A stretch of 40,642 nucleotides of DNA from CAZLMW01 sp964560875 (GTDB lineage Bacteria; Myxococcota_A; UBA9042): contig CAZLMW010000069.1 of the NCBI GenBank assembly GCA_964560875.1, forward strand, positions 1 to 40,642, written 5' to 3'. Of this stretch, positions 24,177 to 33,064 are shown piece by piece. A program made the translations under genes and the position numbers. The notes under the pieces were generated by a model. That model did no database searches and was not told the origin of the DNA. It saw only the letters and a list, made by a program, of their open reading frames with translations. Each line of letters begins with the position of its first letter. The first letter of the stretch is position 1.

Positions 24177-25059
24177 CGGCGGCTTCGGCCTCGTCCAGCC
24201 CGACCCAATTCACGCTGCGTGTCCACAACTCCGCGGCGAGGGTCTCATCGGACGCGATCTTGCTGCAGGGCACGACCTTGCGCTCGTCGTAGTATTTGCC
24301 GGTCTCGCCTTCGACGTGAGCCGCACTGGCGCAGTGAAGGGTCGTCAACGCGCCCTCTTCGTTGGTGATCATGAACCACTTCATGACGCTGCGGAACGGC
24401 CACGGGACCCGGCGCCAAATGTCCGAAGCGACGACGCCAGGATGCAGCGAATAGACGCAGATCTTGCTGCCTCGTGCGGTCAAGCGGCGCGCAAGCTCGT
24501 TGCCGTGCAAGACATTGGCGAGCTTGCTCACCTCGTACTCGGGAAACCCGGTCGTTGTCGATGTCGGCTTCGTCAACGCATCGAAGTCGATCCCCTTGCA
24601 GCGCGCGTGTGCCCGGCTCGCCACGATGACCACGCGCGGCCGTTCGCTGGCTTCGAGCTTGTGCAGGAGGAGCTCGGTGAACAGGAAGTGGCCCAGGTGG
24701 TTGACGCCGAAGGTGATCTCGAAGCCGTCTTCGGTCTCGCCGCGCACGCCCGCGAGGCCCGCGTTGTTAATTAAGACGTGTAGCGGCAGATCCAGGCCGA
24801 CAAATCGCGCCGCTGATGACCGCACAGATGCCAGGGATCCGAGGTCGAGCGCCAGGAACGTCAACTCGGCGTTCGGCACGTCTTCGCGGATCTCGTCCAT
24901 CGCGGCCTGCGCCTTGTCTTTGCTGCGACACGCCATCACGACGTGGGCCCCGGCGCGGGCGAGCTCGAGCGCGGTCACTTTGCCGATGCCGGTGTTCGCT
25001 CCGGTCACCAAGCAGACGCGCCCGCTCATATCGCTGCTGACCGGGTATTTGCGTGCCAT
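24172..25059 (-). CDS. short-chain dehydrogenase/reductase (retinol dehydrogenase-like)
   Basis: A 295-residue NAD(P)-dependent oxidoreductase with a Rossmann fold: TGANTGIG for cofactor binding (about residues 19-26), MACRSKDKA after beta-2 suggesting NADP(H), LDLGS, INNAGLAG, and the catalytic YxxxK in YEVSK. The arrangement and length resemble the retinol dehydrogenase/WWOX-like subgroup acting on lipophilic alcohols or carbonyls. The ATG at 25059 is supported by GGAG nine bases upstream; the longer open frame reads through low-quality sequence. It is divergent from the acyl-CoA dehydrogenase gene, and a lipid-related role is inferred from that neighbour. Confidence 0.87.
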   Translation of the reverse strand: MARKYPVSSDMSGRVCLVTGANTGIGKVTALELARAGAHVVMACRSKDKAQAAMDEIREDVPNAELTFLALDLGSLASVRSSAARFVGLDLPLHVLINNAGLAGVRGETEDGFEITFGVNHLGHFLFTELLLHKLEASERPRVVIVASRAHARCKGIDFDALTKPTSTTTGFPEYEVSKLANVLHGNELARRLTARGSKICVYSLHPGVVASDIWRRVPWPFRSVMKWFMITNEEGALTTLHCASAAHVEGETGKYYDERKVVPCSKIASDETLAAELWTRSVNWVGLDEAEAAA

Positions 25060-25396
25060 CGTCAACTCCACTGGTGGATGGGAACCGGCGCCGAGTTTGC
25101 CACCGTCGCGACATCCGTGCGAGGGTTGGCTGCAACCGCCCCCGAGCACCACGAACGCACGATGGAGCCGCCGATGCATAGCTTTGCGCACGTTCATCTT
25201 GACCGGCGACGTCACCTACGGATTGACCGACTTGGGCCTGATGACCGCCAAGGCAACGAGCAAGCGCGGACAACGGCAAGCCCAGGCAGCGTTTTCGGCG
25301 TGGCGCAAGGAGACGGGCCGGCCGATGGCGCACCTGTCGATGATCCTGGCGATGAGCGTGGATCGCCCCATGCCCGATTCACCCCATGAGGACGCG
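25060..25396. other. divergent intergenic region with a coding-like stretch
   Basis: These 337 bases separate the divergent dehydrogenase and acyl-CoA dehydrogenase genes and should hold both promoters, though none is convincing. From about 25198 to 25396, the frame shared with the acyl-CoA dehydrogenase is open, has mostly G or C in third positions, and translates to plausible protein (AAFSAWRKETGRPMAHLSMI). It could be an N-terminal extension from an ATG at 25241 or a gene remnant. I cannot name it. Confidence 0.35.
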
Positions 25397-27133
25397 ATGA
25401 CCGACACCTCCATCAGTTTTGTTCGTTCGCTCTGCGCGGGCGTCATTGAACAAGACGTTCTGTTTCCGTTTCCAGCGCTCGAGAGCGACGCGAAAGAGAC
25501 GTTGGAGATGACGATCGACGCCGTCCACGCGCTGCTGAAAGACCGCGCCGAAGACTTCCGCAAATGGGACGAAAAGGGCGAATTGCCGGCGGGTTTTGTC
25601 GACGAGCTGCGCCGATTCGGTCTGTTCGGGCTGATCATCCCCGAGGCCAACGGCGGCATGGGCATGGGCAACATGGCCTATTCGCGCACCCTGCAGGCCA
25701 TCGCCAAACACGACGCGTCGATCGCCGTCACGGTCGGCGCGCATTCGAGCATCGGTATGCGCGGTTTGAAGCTCTTTGGCAGCGATGAACAGAAGGCGCG
25801 CTGGTACGACAAGCTGGCGACAGGCGAGATGATCGCGGCGTTCTGCCTGACCGAGCCCGGCGCCGGCTCCGATGCCGCGGCGATTCGCACAACCGCGGTC
25901 GAAGAGGACGACCACTACTTGCTCAATGGGCAGAAGATCTGGATCACCAACGGCGGGATCGCCGACTTCTTCACCGTCTTCGCCAAGACCGGCCACGCCG
26001 AACAGCGCGGCAAGCTGTCGGCGTTCATCGTCACCCGGGATATGGACGGCGTCAGCACCGGCCCACACGAAGACAAGATGGGTATCCGCAGCAGCTCAAC
26101 CACGTCGGTCTACTTCGACAACGTCAAGGTGCCCAAGGACCACCTGCTCGGCGAGCGTGACCGCGGATTCAAGGTCGCGATGAACATCCTCAACTCGGGT
26201 CGCTCGGGCCTTGGCGGGGGCTGCGTGGGCGGCATGAAGCGCCTTATCAAGATGAGCGCCGACTATGCGACCGAGCGCGAGCAGTTTGGCCGGCCCATCG
26301 CCCAGTTCGGCCTCATCAAGCAGAAGGTTGGGCACATGGTGGTCGACTGTTATGCGACCGAAGCGGCAGTGACCGTCGTCGCGGCGCTTTCCGACCGCGG
26401 CTACGAGGACTACTCGGTCGAAGCTGCCATCGCGAAGGTGTTTGGAACCGAGGCGCTTTGGCGTACGGCGGACGAAGGTCTGCAGCTCGCGGGCGGCACC
26501 GGTTTCATGCGCGAAGTTCCGTGGGAGCGCATCGTTCGGGATAGCCGCATCAACCGCATCTTCGAAGGCACCAACGATATCCTCCGCCTTTTCATCGCCC
26601 TGACCGTGCTCAACGATGTCGGCCAGGATCTGCGCGAAATGGGCCGCTCGCTCAAGGGCATCTTCGACGATCCCATCAAGGGGTTTGGCGTGCTCTACGA
26701 CTACGGCCGCAAGCGAGCCGAATGGGCCACGGGCTATGGCGAACTCGCGCTGACCAAGACCCACGTGACGCTGCAGCGAGAGGCCGAGTTGTTCGAGCAG
26801 ATCACCCGCGATCTCGCCGCGATGGCCGACCGCATCCTGCGCAAACACGGCAAGGCCATCGTCAACATGCAGTTTGCGATGCGCCGGCTCGCCGACGTGA
26901 TGATCGACATGTTCGTCTTCGCATGTGTGCTCGCGCGCGTGACCGCCTCCATCGAAAAGAACGGTGTCGCCAAGTCCGTTCACGAGCTCGACATCGCCCG
27001 TGTCTTCGCCGGGCAGGTTCGGGGCCGCACCGCTCGCAATTTCCGCAAGATCGACCACAACGACGACGAGCTCGTCAAGTCGCTGGCCGACCACGCGTTT
27101 GAGAGCGGCGGCTTCAGCTGGGACTCGATCTGA
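25397..27133 (+). CDS. long-type acyl-CoA dehydrogenase
   Basis: A 578-residue FAD-dependent acyl-CoA dehydrogenase that would introduce the alpha-beta double bond in fatty acyl-CoA. Visible signatures are AFCLTEPGAGSDAAAIRT (substrate/FAD loop), GQKIWITNGG, EDKMGIRSSSTTSVYFDNVKVP, EREQFGRPIAQFGLIKQKVG, and RINRIFEGTNDILRLF with the catalytic Glu. About 180 residues beyond the ACAD fold form a C-terminal helical extension, as in VLCAD/ACAD9-like enzymes, so long-chain substrates are likely. The ATG at 25397 has GAGG about eight bases upstream. The downstream short-chain dehydrogenase is 33 bp away, suggesting an operon. Confidence 0.92.
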   Translation: MTDTSISFVRSLCAGVIEQDVLFPFPALESDAKETLEMTIDAVHALLKDRAEDFRKWDEKGELPAGFVDELRRFGLFGLIIPEANGGMGMGNMAYSRTLQAIAKHDASIAVTVGAHSSIGMRGLKLFGSDEQKARWYDKLATGEMIAAFCLTEPGAGSDAAAIRTTAVEEDDHYLLNGQKIWITNGGIADFFTVFAKTGHAEQRGKLSAFIVTRDMDGVSTGPHEDKMGIRSSSTTSVYFDNVKVPKDHLLGERDRGFKVAMNILNSGRSGLGGGCVGGMKRLIKMSADYATEREQFGRPIAQFGLIKQKVGHMVVDCYATEAAVTVVAALSDRGYEDYSVEAAIAKVFGTEALWRTADEGLQLAGGTGFMREVPWERIVRDSRINRIFEGTNDILRLFIALTVLNDVGQDLREMGRSLKGIFDDPIKGFGVLYDYGRKRAEWATGYGELALTKTHVTLQREAELFEQITRDLAAMADRILRKHGKAIVNMQFAMRRLADVMIDMFVFACVLARVTASIEKNGVAKSVHELDIARVFAGQVRGRTARNFRKIDHNDDELVKSLADHAFESGGFSWDSI

Positions 27134-27166
27134 TCGTTTTCTTGGACCCACGACACGGAGCCCACG

Positions 27167-27976
27167 TTGAAGACCATCCTCGTCACCGGCGCGACCGACG
27201 GCATCGGCAAACAGACCGCGATCGAGCTGGCCCGCCTCGGCCATCGCGTCCTTGTTCACGGCCGCAACGAAGCCAAGATCATGGACGCTGTCGCCGATGT
27301 CGCCGAGCACGCCGTCGAAGGGGCGCCGCCACAGGGTTTTAGGGCCGACTTCTCATCGCTACACGAGGTGCAAGCGCTTGCCGGACAGGTCGCGGGGGCG
27401 GTCGACGAGCTGGATGTCCTGCTCAACAACGCCGGCGTCTTCGCGACGGAACGACGTGAGAGCCACGACGGCTACGAGCTCACCCTCGCGGTCAATCACA
27501 TCGCGCCGTTTCTGCTGACCCGCGAACTCTTGCCGGTCCTGCGCGGCGCCAAACACGCCCGGGTCGTCACGGTCGCGTCCGTAGCGCATACCCGCGGCGA
27601 AATCTGGTGGGACGATCCGCAGCTTTTCGCCTACGACGGCTACCGGGCGTACGGCCAGTCCAAGCTCGCAAACATCATGTTTTCCAACGCGCTGGCGCGC
27701 CGCGTTCGGGCCGATGGGATCACATCCAACAGCCTGCATCCGGGCGTCATCACGACCAAGCTGCTGCGGGCCGGATTCAACATGGACGGCGACTCCCTCG
27801 AGGCAGGCGCCCGAACGTCTGTCCACTGCGCATCGGACCCGCGGCTCGCCGACGTAACCGGCAAATATTTCAGCGATTCACGCCAGGTCGACCCGCTCGC
27901 CGACGCCCTCGACGAAGACGCGCAAGAGCGGCTGTGGACGCTGACCGAACGCTGGATCGCCGACGCGTTAACCTGA
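27167..27976 (+). CDS. short-chain dehydrogenase/reductase, TTG start
   Basis: A 269-residue SDR with TGATDGIG cofactor loop near the N-terminus, HGRNEAK after beta-2, FSSLHEVQ, LLNNAGVFAT and the catalytic YGQSK, followed by NSLHPGVITTKL. It is of the same broad retinol dehydrogenase-like group as the SDR at 24172-25059 but clearly a separate gene. The start is TTG at 27167, supported by GGAG at 27157-27160 and by the Rossmann motif beginning at residue 7. It follows the acyl-CoA dehydrogenase closely and probably acts on lipid-derived carbonyls; the substrate is not determinable. Confidence 0.87.
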   Translation: MKTILVTGATDGIGKQTAIELARLGHRVLVHGRNEAKIMDAVADVAEHAVEGAPPQGFRADFSSLHEVQALAGQVAGAVDELDVLLNNAGVFATERRESHDGYELTLAVNHIAPFLLTRELLPVLRGAKHARVVTVASVAHTRGEIWWDDPQLFAYDGYRAYGQSKLANIMFSNALARRVRADGITSNSLHPGVITTKLLRAGFNMDGDSLEAGARTSVHCASDPRLADVTGKYFSDSRQVDPLADALDEDAQERLWTLTERWIADALT

Positions 27977-28013
27977 CATTCCAACACCCCACTGAGTTCC
28001 CCCGGAGGCCCCC

Positions 28014-28505
28014 ATGTACCGCCACATTCTCGCGTTTTTCGCGGTCATCTGTTTGCTCGCAGCCGCATCACCGGCCAGCGCCGTCATCATCGGCAAGGAC
28101 AAGACCCTCGGCGCCGGAATCGGCTCGGGCAGCTTCGCCAACCAGGCGACGGGCAAGATGTACCTCAGCGAGACGCACGCCGTGCAGGCCTTCGTGGGGC
28201 TGTCGACCATCGGCATCCACGCCAACGCAGACTATGTGGTCGAGTTCGGCCAGATCATCGACAAGCCGTGGGGCCGGTTCTTCTGGGGCCTCGGCGCAGG
28301 AGTTGGCGCGGTCATGTACAGCAGCGGCGGCGCGACGGCGAACCTCTTTACGGTCAACGGCGTCGGCCAGGTGGGTTTTCACCTCAAGAAGCTGCCGATC
28401 GAGGCCATCGTTGACATCCGACCAACGTACTACCTCAACTCCGGCTCCTACCTGAACGCCTTTCAATACGGCTACGGCGGTGGCGCCGTCCGCTGGTATT
28501 TCTAA
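28014..28505 (+). CDS. small secreted, beta-barrel-like protein
   Basis: A 163-residue protein with a clear signal peptide (MYRHILAFFAVICLLAAASPASA, cleavage after ASA). The mature part alternates polar and hydrophobic residues in Gly/Tyr-rich strands and ends with an aromatic (AVRWYF), the pattern of a small outer-membrane beta-barrel of perhaps eight strands. No enzyme motif is present. A GGAGG site precedes the ATG. It follows the dehydrogenase gene by 37 bp and converges on a lipoprotein gene. Confidence 0.75.
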   Translation: MYRHILAFFAVICLLAAASPASAVIIGKDKTLGAGIGSGSFANQATGKMYLSETHAVQAFVGLSTIGIHANADYVVEFGQIIDKPWGRFFWGLGAGVGAVMYSSGGATANLFTVNGVGQVGFHLKKLPIEAIVDIRPTYYLNSGSYLNAFQYGYGGGAVRWYF

Positions 28506-28601
28506 GCGAAGCCCGGGCCTGTCCCTGCATCGCGCACAATCCGCGTGAACTTGCCGGGCCCGATTGGAACTCGCTGACTGAGCGATAGCCCGGGTCGGGG
28601 C

Positions 28602-29828
28602 TCAGCGAACGCGGACACCCACAGCGACCTTGGGTCGTTTGCCAAGCTTCACGCGAACCTGGATGACCGGAGGTGGGCGACGCGCGGGCGGTTTGGCACA
28701 TCCCTTTTTCGCACAAGGCCCGCAGCGTTGGGCGCATGGCCGGGGCCCTGCGACGGCAACGGCAGCTCGTGGCGGCGGCGGCACTTCCCACACACCGGCG
28801 ATCCAGGTCCATTGTCGGCCCTGCCAGGTCCATCGCCCATCGATCCAGCGGGCGCTGGGTTCGGGTCGCGGCCCGGCGTTTTCGGTCAGGGGCGCGGGAG
28901 GCGGCCCGCTCGGTTTGCGCGCGTTGAGGACATAGCGACGCGCCTTGGACCACTCGCGGCGGGTTTGCCAGACCAATCGGCGCTCACGAGCCCGCACGAT
29001 CGCTATACGCCGCTGTTCGGGTGTGCGCTGCACGATCCTGCGGACGCGGCGCCTCTTGACGCGTCGGTTTGCGTTTTCGCGGCGCCATTGCTCCTGTTCG
29101 CGGCGACGTTCTGCCCGCTTCTCGCGCAGGTAGGCGATGTACTCGGCCTCGGGCACGTCGGGTCGCAGCACGTAGTGTCGGGTGGTCAGCCGCGTGTTTC
29201 GCCAATCGATGACGCCGTCGCTCCAGACAACCAGCCGCAGACGCGCGCCGCGTCGCAGCGTCTTCACCTTGTCGGGCCGCGGCAAGCTGAAGACGAAATG
29301 GAGCAAACGCCTTCGGTGACGCGTGCCGCCATGGGCTTGTCGAGCGGGGACGAGCACAGCAGGGCCTTGGACGACGTCGGGTTGGGGCATCGGCTCGGGC
29401 GCAGCGGCGGGCCCCGGCATGGTCGGCCCTTGCACGACAGGGCCTTGTTCCGGTTCGTCGGCCGCGGCGATTTGTTCGGGCTCGGGCAACGCGCACCGAC
29501 CGAGGTCCGCACGTGAGCGGGGGGCCATGTAGACCCGTTGACCGCGCGAACCCCGCACCGCCTGGTGGCCGACTCGGATGACCCCGCTGCGTACGCGTTT
29601 TCCGTCGAGCTCGAGCCGGTAGCGACCGCGAAATGGCCTGTCGGTCGCGATCCACGCGTCGAGCCCCTCGCCCCAACGTGCGCCTGTCGCGGTGTACGTC
29701 ACCGAAAACGGCCCCTGGGCGCAGTCACGGCTGCTCCGAAACGTGTGCTGATCGAGGCGTTTGGCCTGCAACGAAGGCCCGCACGCTCCCAAGACGATGG
29801 CCATCGCCCCAACAATCACGACTCTCAC
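28602..29828 (-). CDS. arginine-rich lipoprotein with Trp-rich C-terminal repeat
   Basis: About 408 residues. A signal peptide (VIVGAMAIVLGAC) ends in a lipobox. The N-terminal domain (to about 120) is beta-rich (SVTYTATGARWGEGL). A Pro/Gln-rich linker follows, then a domain with a strongly basic helical stretch (KRAERRREQEQWRRENANRR, extending on both sides). Near the C-terminus WIDGRWTWQGRQWTWIAGVWEVPP is a WxxGxW-type repeat seen in envelope proteins of this group. The GTG at 29828 is preferred over an earlier GTG because GGAGG lies just before it. The function is unknown; the basic helix could bind polyanions. Confidence 0.72.
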   Translation of the reverse strand: MRVVIVGAMAIVLGACGPSLQAKRLDQHTFRSSRDCAQGPFSVTYTATGARWGEGLDAWIATDRPFRGRYRLELDGKRVRSGVIRVGHQAVRGSRGQRVYMAPRSRADLGRCALPEPEQIAAADEPEQGPVVQGPTMPGPAAAPEPMPQPDVVQGPAVLVPARQAHGGTRHRRRLLHFVFSLPRPDKVKTLRRGARLRLVVWSDGVIDWRNTRLTTRHYVLRPDVPEAEYIAYLREKRAERRREQEQWRRENANRRVKRRRVRRIVQRTPEQRRIAIVRARERRLVWQTRREWSKARRYVLNARKPSGPPPAPLTENAGPRPEPSARWIDGRWTWQGRQWTWIAGVWEVPPPPRAAVAVAGPRPCAQRCGPCAKKGCAKPPARRPPPVIQVRVKLGKRPKVAVGVRVR

Positions 29829-29921
29829 CTCGACCTCCACGCAATCCCGCGCTGCGGCGAGATCGACGCGCGGACGTTGGGGTCTATTCAGTCCATTGGG
29901 GCCCGCTGGCTTTTGTGGCGG

Positions 29922-31508
29922 TCAGCGGAACACGCCCAACGCGTACAGCGCTCCGATCAGGGCGCCGATCAGCAACAAGCCCCCGCTGGCGGCCATCGCA
30001 ACAAGAGCCGCGGTCGACGGTCCTTTCTTGCCCTTCGCCGACGCGGATGCGTGTGACTTCTCGCGCGTTTTGGCGGGTGTGGCGGGCTGGGCAGCAGCGG
30101 GCAGGCCGGATGCATGTTTGGGTTCGTCGGCGGGCAGCTCTTCCGCCGGTTTGGCCCGCGACCTGGGGGGCGATTGAGGCGCTGGCTCCGGCGGCGGGGC
30201 GGCTTGTGTCCGGGGCTGGCGCGGGTTCGATGCGCGTCCACGCGGCGGCCGACGTTCCTTCTTGCGGGTCGAATGGCGCTTTGGCGGCGCGTAGTCGTCT
30301 GGGAGGGCGTCGAGGGCCTGCGCCGTCTCCGCGTCGTCGGGGAGCTTCTTTTCACCCGAATCGAGCAGCTCGCCAAGCGCGGCGCGAGGCAATGGCAGGG
30401 CGTCGAGATCGATGTCGATCAGCGCGGTCGCGGCCTCGTCAGCAGGCGTCGGCGTCGCGGGCATGCGACGGCGCGGCAATCGCCCTTTGTCGTGACTTGC
30501 AAGCAGCGGCGTCGACAGCGAATCGGACAACTCGTCGATCGAAGGTGGTTTCGCGGCGGATGGAGGTTTGCCGAGCGCGCGGGTCGAAACGTCGTCTTCC
30601 TCGACCCCGCCCCGGGCCTCGCGCAGAAGCTTGTCGCGCGCGTTGCCAGTCTTGCGAAAGAGACCTTCGAGAGCCTTGCGCAGCTCGTCGGCGGACTGGA
30701 ATCGGTCTTCGCGGCGGACGGCGATGGCGCGGTGCACCGTCCGGGCCAGGTCGGTGCTGATTTTGCCGCGGCTTGCCTTGAGAACGTCGGGTGGTCGGGT
30801 GTCGCGCTGCACCATCGCGACGTCCATCGCGCTGTCGCCGGGAAACGGCAAGTTGCCGGTCAGGCACACGTACATGATGACGCCAAGCCCGAAGAGGTCG
30901 CTGCGCCCGTCGAGCTCAAAGCCCTGGAGCTGCTCGGGGCTCATGTACTGCGGTGTGCCGAGCGCCACGCCGGTCTTGGTCAACTCGGAGTCTTCGGTCT
31001 GCGCGATCCCGAAATCGACGACCTTGATCATCTCGCGGCCGGCGCCGAGCTGCGCGTAGATGATGTTGGCGGGCTTGAGATCGCGGTGGACCAGGCCGGC
31101 ATCGTGCGCTTCGGCGAGGCTGCGACAGACCGCGCAGCCGAGCTCGACAACGTCCGCCTCGGAGAACGCGGCGCCGTTTGCGTGAACGATCTCGACGCGA
31201 TCGGCGAGGGTGTCACCCGGTAGAAATTCCATCGCGATGTAGGGCGTGCCGTTTTCGGTTCTGCCCACGTCGCTCACGCGCACCGTATGCGGATCGGACA
31301 GGCGCGCCGTGACGCTGGCTTCCCGCATGAATCGGACATAGGCCGGGTCGTCGGTGCCTTCGTAGGCCATCGTCAGGACCTTGATGGCGACCTTGTGCCC
31401 GGTCACGACGTGCTCGGCGGCGTACACGGCACCAAAAGCGCCGCGGCCGACGACTCTTTCGAGCCGGTAGCGATCTGCGATCACTTGCCCCGCGGACAGC
31501 CGTGCCAT
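29922..31508 (-). CDS. Ser/Thr protein kinase with C-terminal membrane anchor
   Basis: A 528-residue Hanks-type kinase. The N-terminal catalytic domain (about 13-290) has GRGAFGAVY, ATP Lys in VAIKVL (43), HRDLKPAN (141-148), DFGIAQ (165-170), GTPQYMSPEQ and DLFGLGVIMY. A long Pro/Lys/Arg-rich linker (about 300-495) follows. A single hydrophobic helix (TAALVAMAASGGLLLIGALI and onward) near the end anchors it in the inner membrane with almost no extracytoplasmic domain, so it probably does not sense external ligands directly. The ATG has GGAAGG upstream. All catalytic residues are intact. Confidence 0.92.
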   Translation of the reverse strand: MARLSAGQVIADRYRLERVVGRGAFGAVYAAEHVVTGHKVAIKVLTMAYEGTDDPAYVRFMREASVTARLSDPHTVRVSDVGRTENGTPYIAMEFLPGDTLADRVEIVHANGAAFSEADVVELGCAVCRSLAEAHDAGLVHRDLKPANIIYAQLGAGREMIKVVDFGIAQTEDSELTKTGVALGTPQYMSPEQLQGFELDGRSDLFGLGVIMYVCLTGNLPFPGDSAMDVAMVQRDTRPPDVLKASRGKISTDLARTVHRAIAVRREDRFQSADELRKALEGLFRKTGNARDKLLREARGGVEEDDVSTRALGKPPSAAKPPSIDELSDSLSTPLLASHDKGRLPRRRMPATPTPADEAATALIDIDLDALPLPRAALGELLDSGEKKLPDDAETAQALDALPDDYAPPKRHSTRKKERRPPRGRASNPRQPRTQAAPPPEPAPQSPPRSRAKPAEELPADEPKHASGLPAAAQPATPAKTREKSHASASAKGKKGPSTAALVAMAASGGLLLIGALIGALYALGVFR

Positions 31509-31575
31509 TCAGCCTTCCCCAATTCCGTACAAACCTATCGCGGCCACCTGGGGCAGGCAATCCGTGCAAGCCCGG

Positions 31576-31839
31576 TCACTCTTCGGGCGGCGGGTTGTTG
31601 AACCCAAAGCCATGAACGCGGGACAGCAACAACGCAGCGAGGCCGATGGCCGGCGCGTGACTGATCGCCGTGACGGTAAACGCGTTGGCGGGTTGGACAG
31701 CAGCGACGGCGGAAAGCACCGCGTACTCGGCAGGCAGCGGCGGCGGCTCAAGAATCACCGTCTCCAGCACCGTGACACCGCGCCCCTGCACCGTCGAAGC
31801 GCCAGCGTGGATCAATTCGTTGCCAGCACGTTCGCCCAT
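31576..31839 (-). CDS. possible small hypothetical protein
   Basis: An 87-residue open frame beginning MGERAGNELIHAG after a GGGGG stretch, with a hydrophobic, Ala/Val-rich middle (AEYAVLSAVAAVQPANAFTV) and ending FNNPPPEE. It occupies part of the 536 bases between the kinase and the aldo/keto reductase. Family, codon evidence and conservation cannot be judged here, and the opposite strand is also open, so it may not be a gene. The remaining 31840-32044 holds only the AAGGAG site of the aldo/keto reductase gene and no clear promoter. Confidence 0.35.
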   Translation of the reverse strand: MGERAGNELIHAGASTVQGRGVTVLETVILEPPPLPAEYAVLSAVAAVQPANAFTVTAISHAPAIGLAALLLSRVHGFGFNNPPPEE

Positions 31840-32044
31840 TGAACCCCCGTTGAGCCGATGATCCCCCTGCCCAACCAGCACGACAACCCACCAAGACCGA
31901 AATCTCCGCCGCGCAGACTTCACAGGTGTCGCATGGGACCGTCTTCGACTACTTGAGGAATCGGCGCGCGTGCACCACCCTGCGCGCCGCGTCGATCGCT
32001 GGCGCTGAGATACTCTGTCGCCCCATCCCGAAGGAGAACCCTCA

Positions 32045-33052
32045 ATGCGCTACCGACGCTTGGGACGGACCGGCCTCCGTGTGTCCGAACTGGCCGCCGG
32101 CACCATGGCTTTTGGCGGCGAGGCCGACGAGGCCACTTCCCGCGCGCTGTTCAACCGCTGCCGTGACGCGGGGATCAACTTCTTCGACTGCGCCAACATG
32201 TATGGCCGGGGCCGCGCCGAAACCATCTTGGGCAGACTGGTCGCCGATTGCCGCGACCAGGTCATCATCGCCACCAAGGCCTACTTCGCGATGGGCGACG
32301 GGCCCAACGATCGCGGCAGCAACCGCTACCACCTGACAAACGCGGTCGACGCGAGCCTGCGCCGGCTCGGGACCGATCGCATCGACGTCTTTTTCCTGCA
32401 CCGCTACGACGACGACACCGACCTCGAAGACACGTTACGGACGCTCGACGACCTCGTGCGGGCCGGCAAGATCCTCTACCCCGCGGTCAGCAACTTCTCG
32501 GCATGGCAGGCCGAAAAAGCGCTCGGGATCGCGCAATGCCGCGGTTTCGCGCCAGTGACGTGCACGCAGCCGATGTACAACCTCGTCAAGCGCACCGCCG
32601 AGGTCGAGATCCTGCCGCAAGCAGCCGCTTCGGGCCTCGGCGTCTTCCCCTATTCACCGCTCGGTGGCGGTCTGCTCACGGGCAAATACGGTTCGTCCAG
32701 GAGACCCGCGAAGGGCCGGCTCGTCGACTACGAGCGCTACAAGATCCGCTACGGAAACCCCTCGGTGTACGAGGTCGCGGAAGCGTTCTGTGGCATCGCC
32801 GACGAGATGGGTGTCCACCCGGTCAGCCTCGCCATCGCCTGGGTCGGCAACCACCCGGCCGTGACAGCCCCGCTCATCGGCGCCCGCAACCTCGAGCAGC
32901 TCGAACCCGCGCTTGCCGCCGTCGACATCGACATGACGCCGCAACTCCGGGCCCGAATCAGCGCCCTTGGCCCGCAGCCACCATCGCCGACCGACCGCAA
33001 CGACGAAGCCTTCGACCTCGATGACTTCGGCAAAAAGCGTCGAAACAAATAG
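32045..33052 (+). CDS. aldo/keto reductase
   Basis: A 335-residue NADP(H)-dependent aldo/keto reductase barrel. The catalytic tetrad is visible: Asp and Tyr in NFFDCANMYGRG, Lys in IIATKAYF and His in FFLHRYDDDT. FSAWQAEKALGI, PYSPLGGGLLTGKY and IGARNLEQLE are family landmarks. It resembles the general aldo/keto reductase group near YajO/Tas rather than the AKR1 group. The C-terminus is charged (DLDDFGKKRRNK). The start has AAGGAG at good spacing. It is a single-gene unit, converging on the exonuclease gene with 12 bp between stops. The substrate is unknown. Confidence 0.92.
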   Translation: MRYRRLGRTGLRVSELAAGTMAFGGEADEATSRALFNRCRDAGINFFDCANMYGRGRAETILGRLVADCRDQVIIATKAYFAMGDGPNDRGSNRYHLTNAVDASLRRLGTDRIDVFFLHRYDDDTDLEDTLRTLDDLVRAGKILYPAVSNFSAWQAEKALGIAQCRGFAPVTCTQPMYNLVKRTAEVEILPQAAASGLGVFPYSPLGGGLLTGKYGSSRRPAKGRLVDYERYKIRYGNPSVYEVAEAFCGIADEMGVHPVSLAIAWVGNHPAVTAPLIGARNLEQLEPALAAVDIDMTPQLRARISALGPQPPSPTDRNDEAFDLDDFGKKRRNK

Positions 33053-33064
33053 CGCCGCGACGGG

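Noticed and set aside
28578..28605. Terminator hairpin between convergent genes
   Set aside because: CTGAGC/GCTCAG pairs and GC-rich sequence are present, but the loop is long, there is no T run and part lies in coding sequence. This is too weak to call in such GC-rich DNA.
24172..33052. The two short-chain dehydrogenases and the aldo/keto reductase as missing microcompartment enzymes
   Set aside because: They lie 12-21 kb away, in other orientations, beside lipid genes, and none has an N-terminal amphipathic peptide and linker like that of the aldehyde dehydrogenase.
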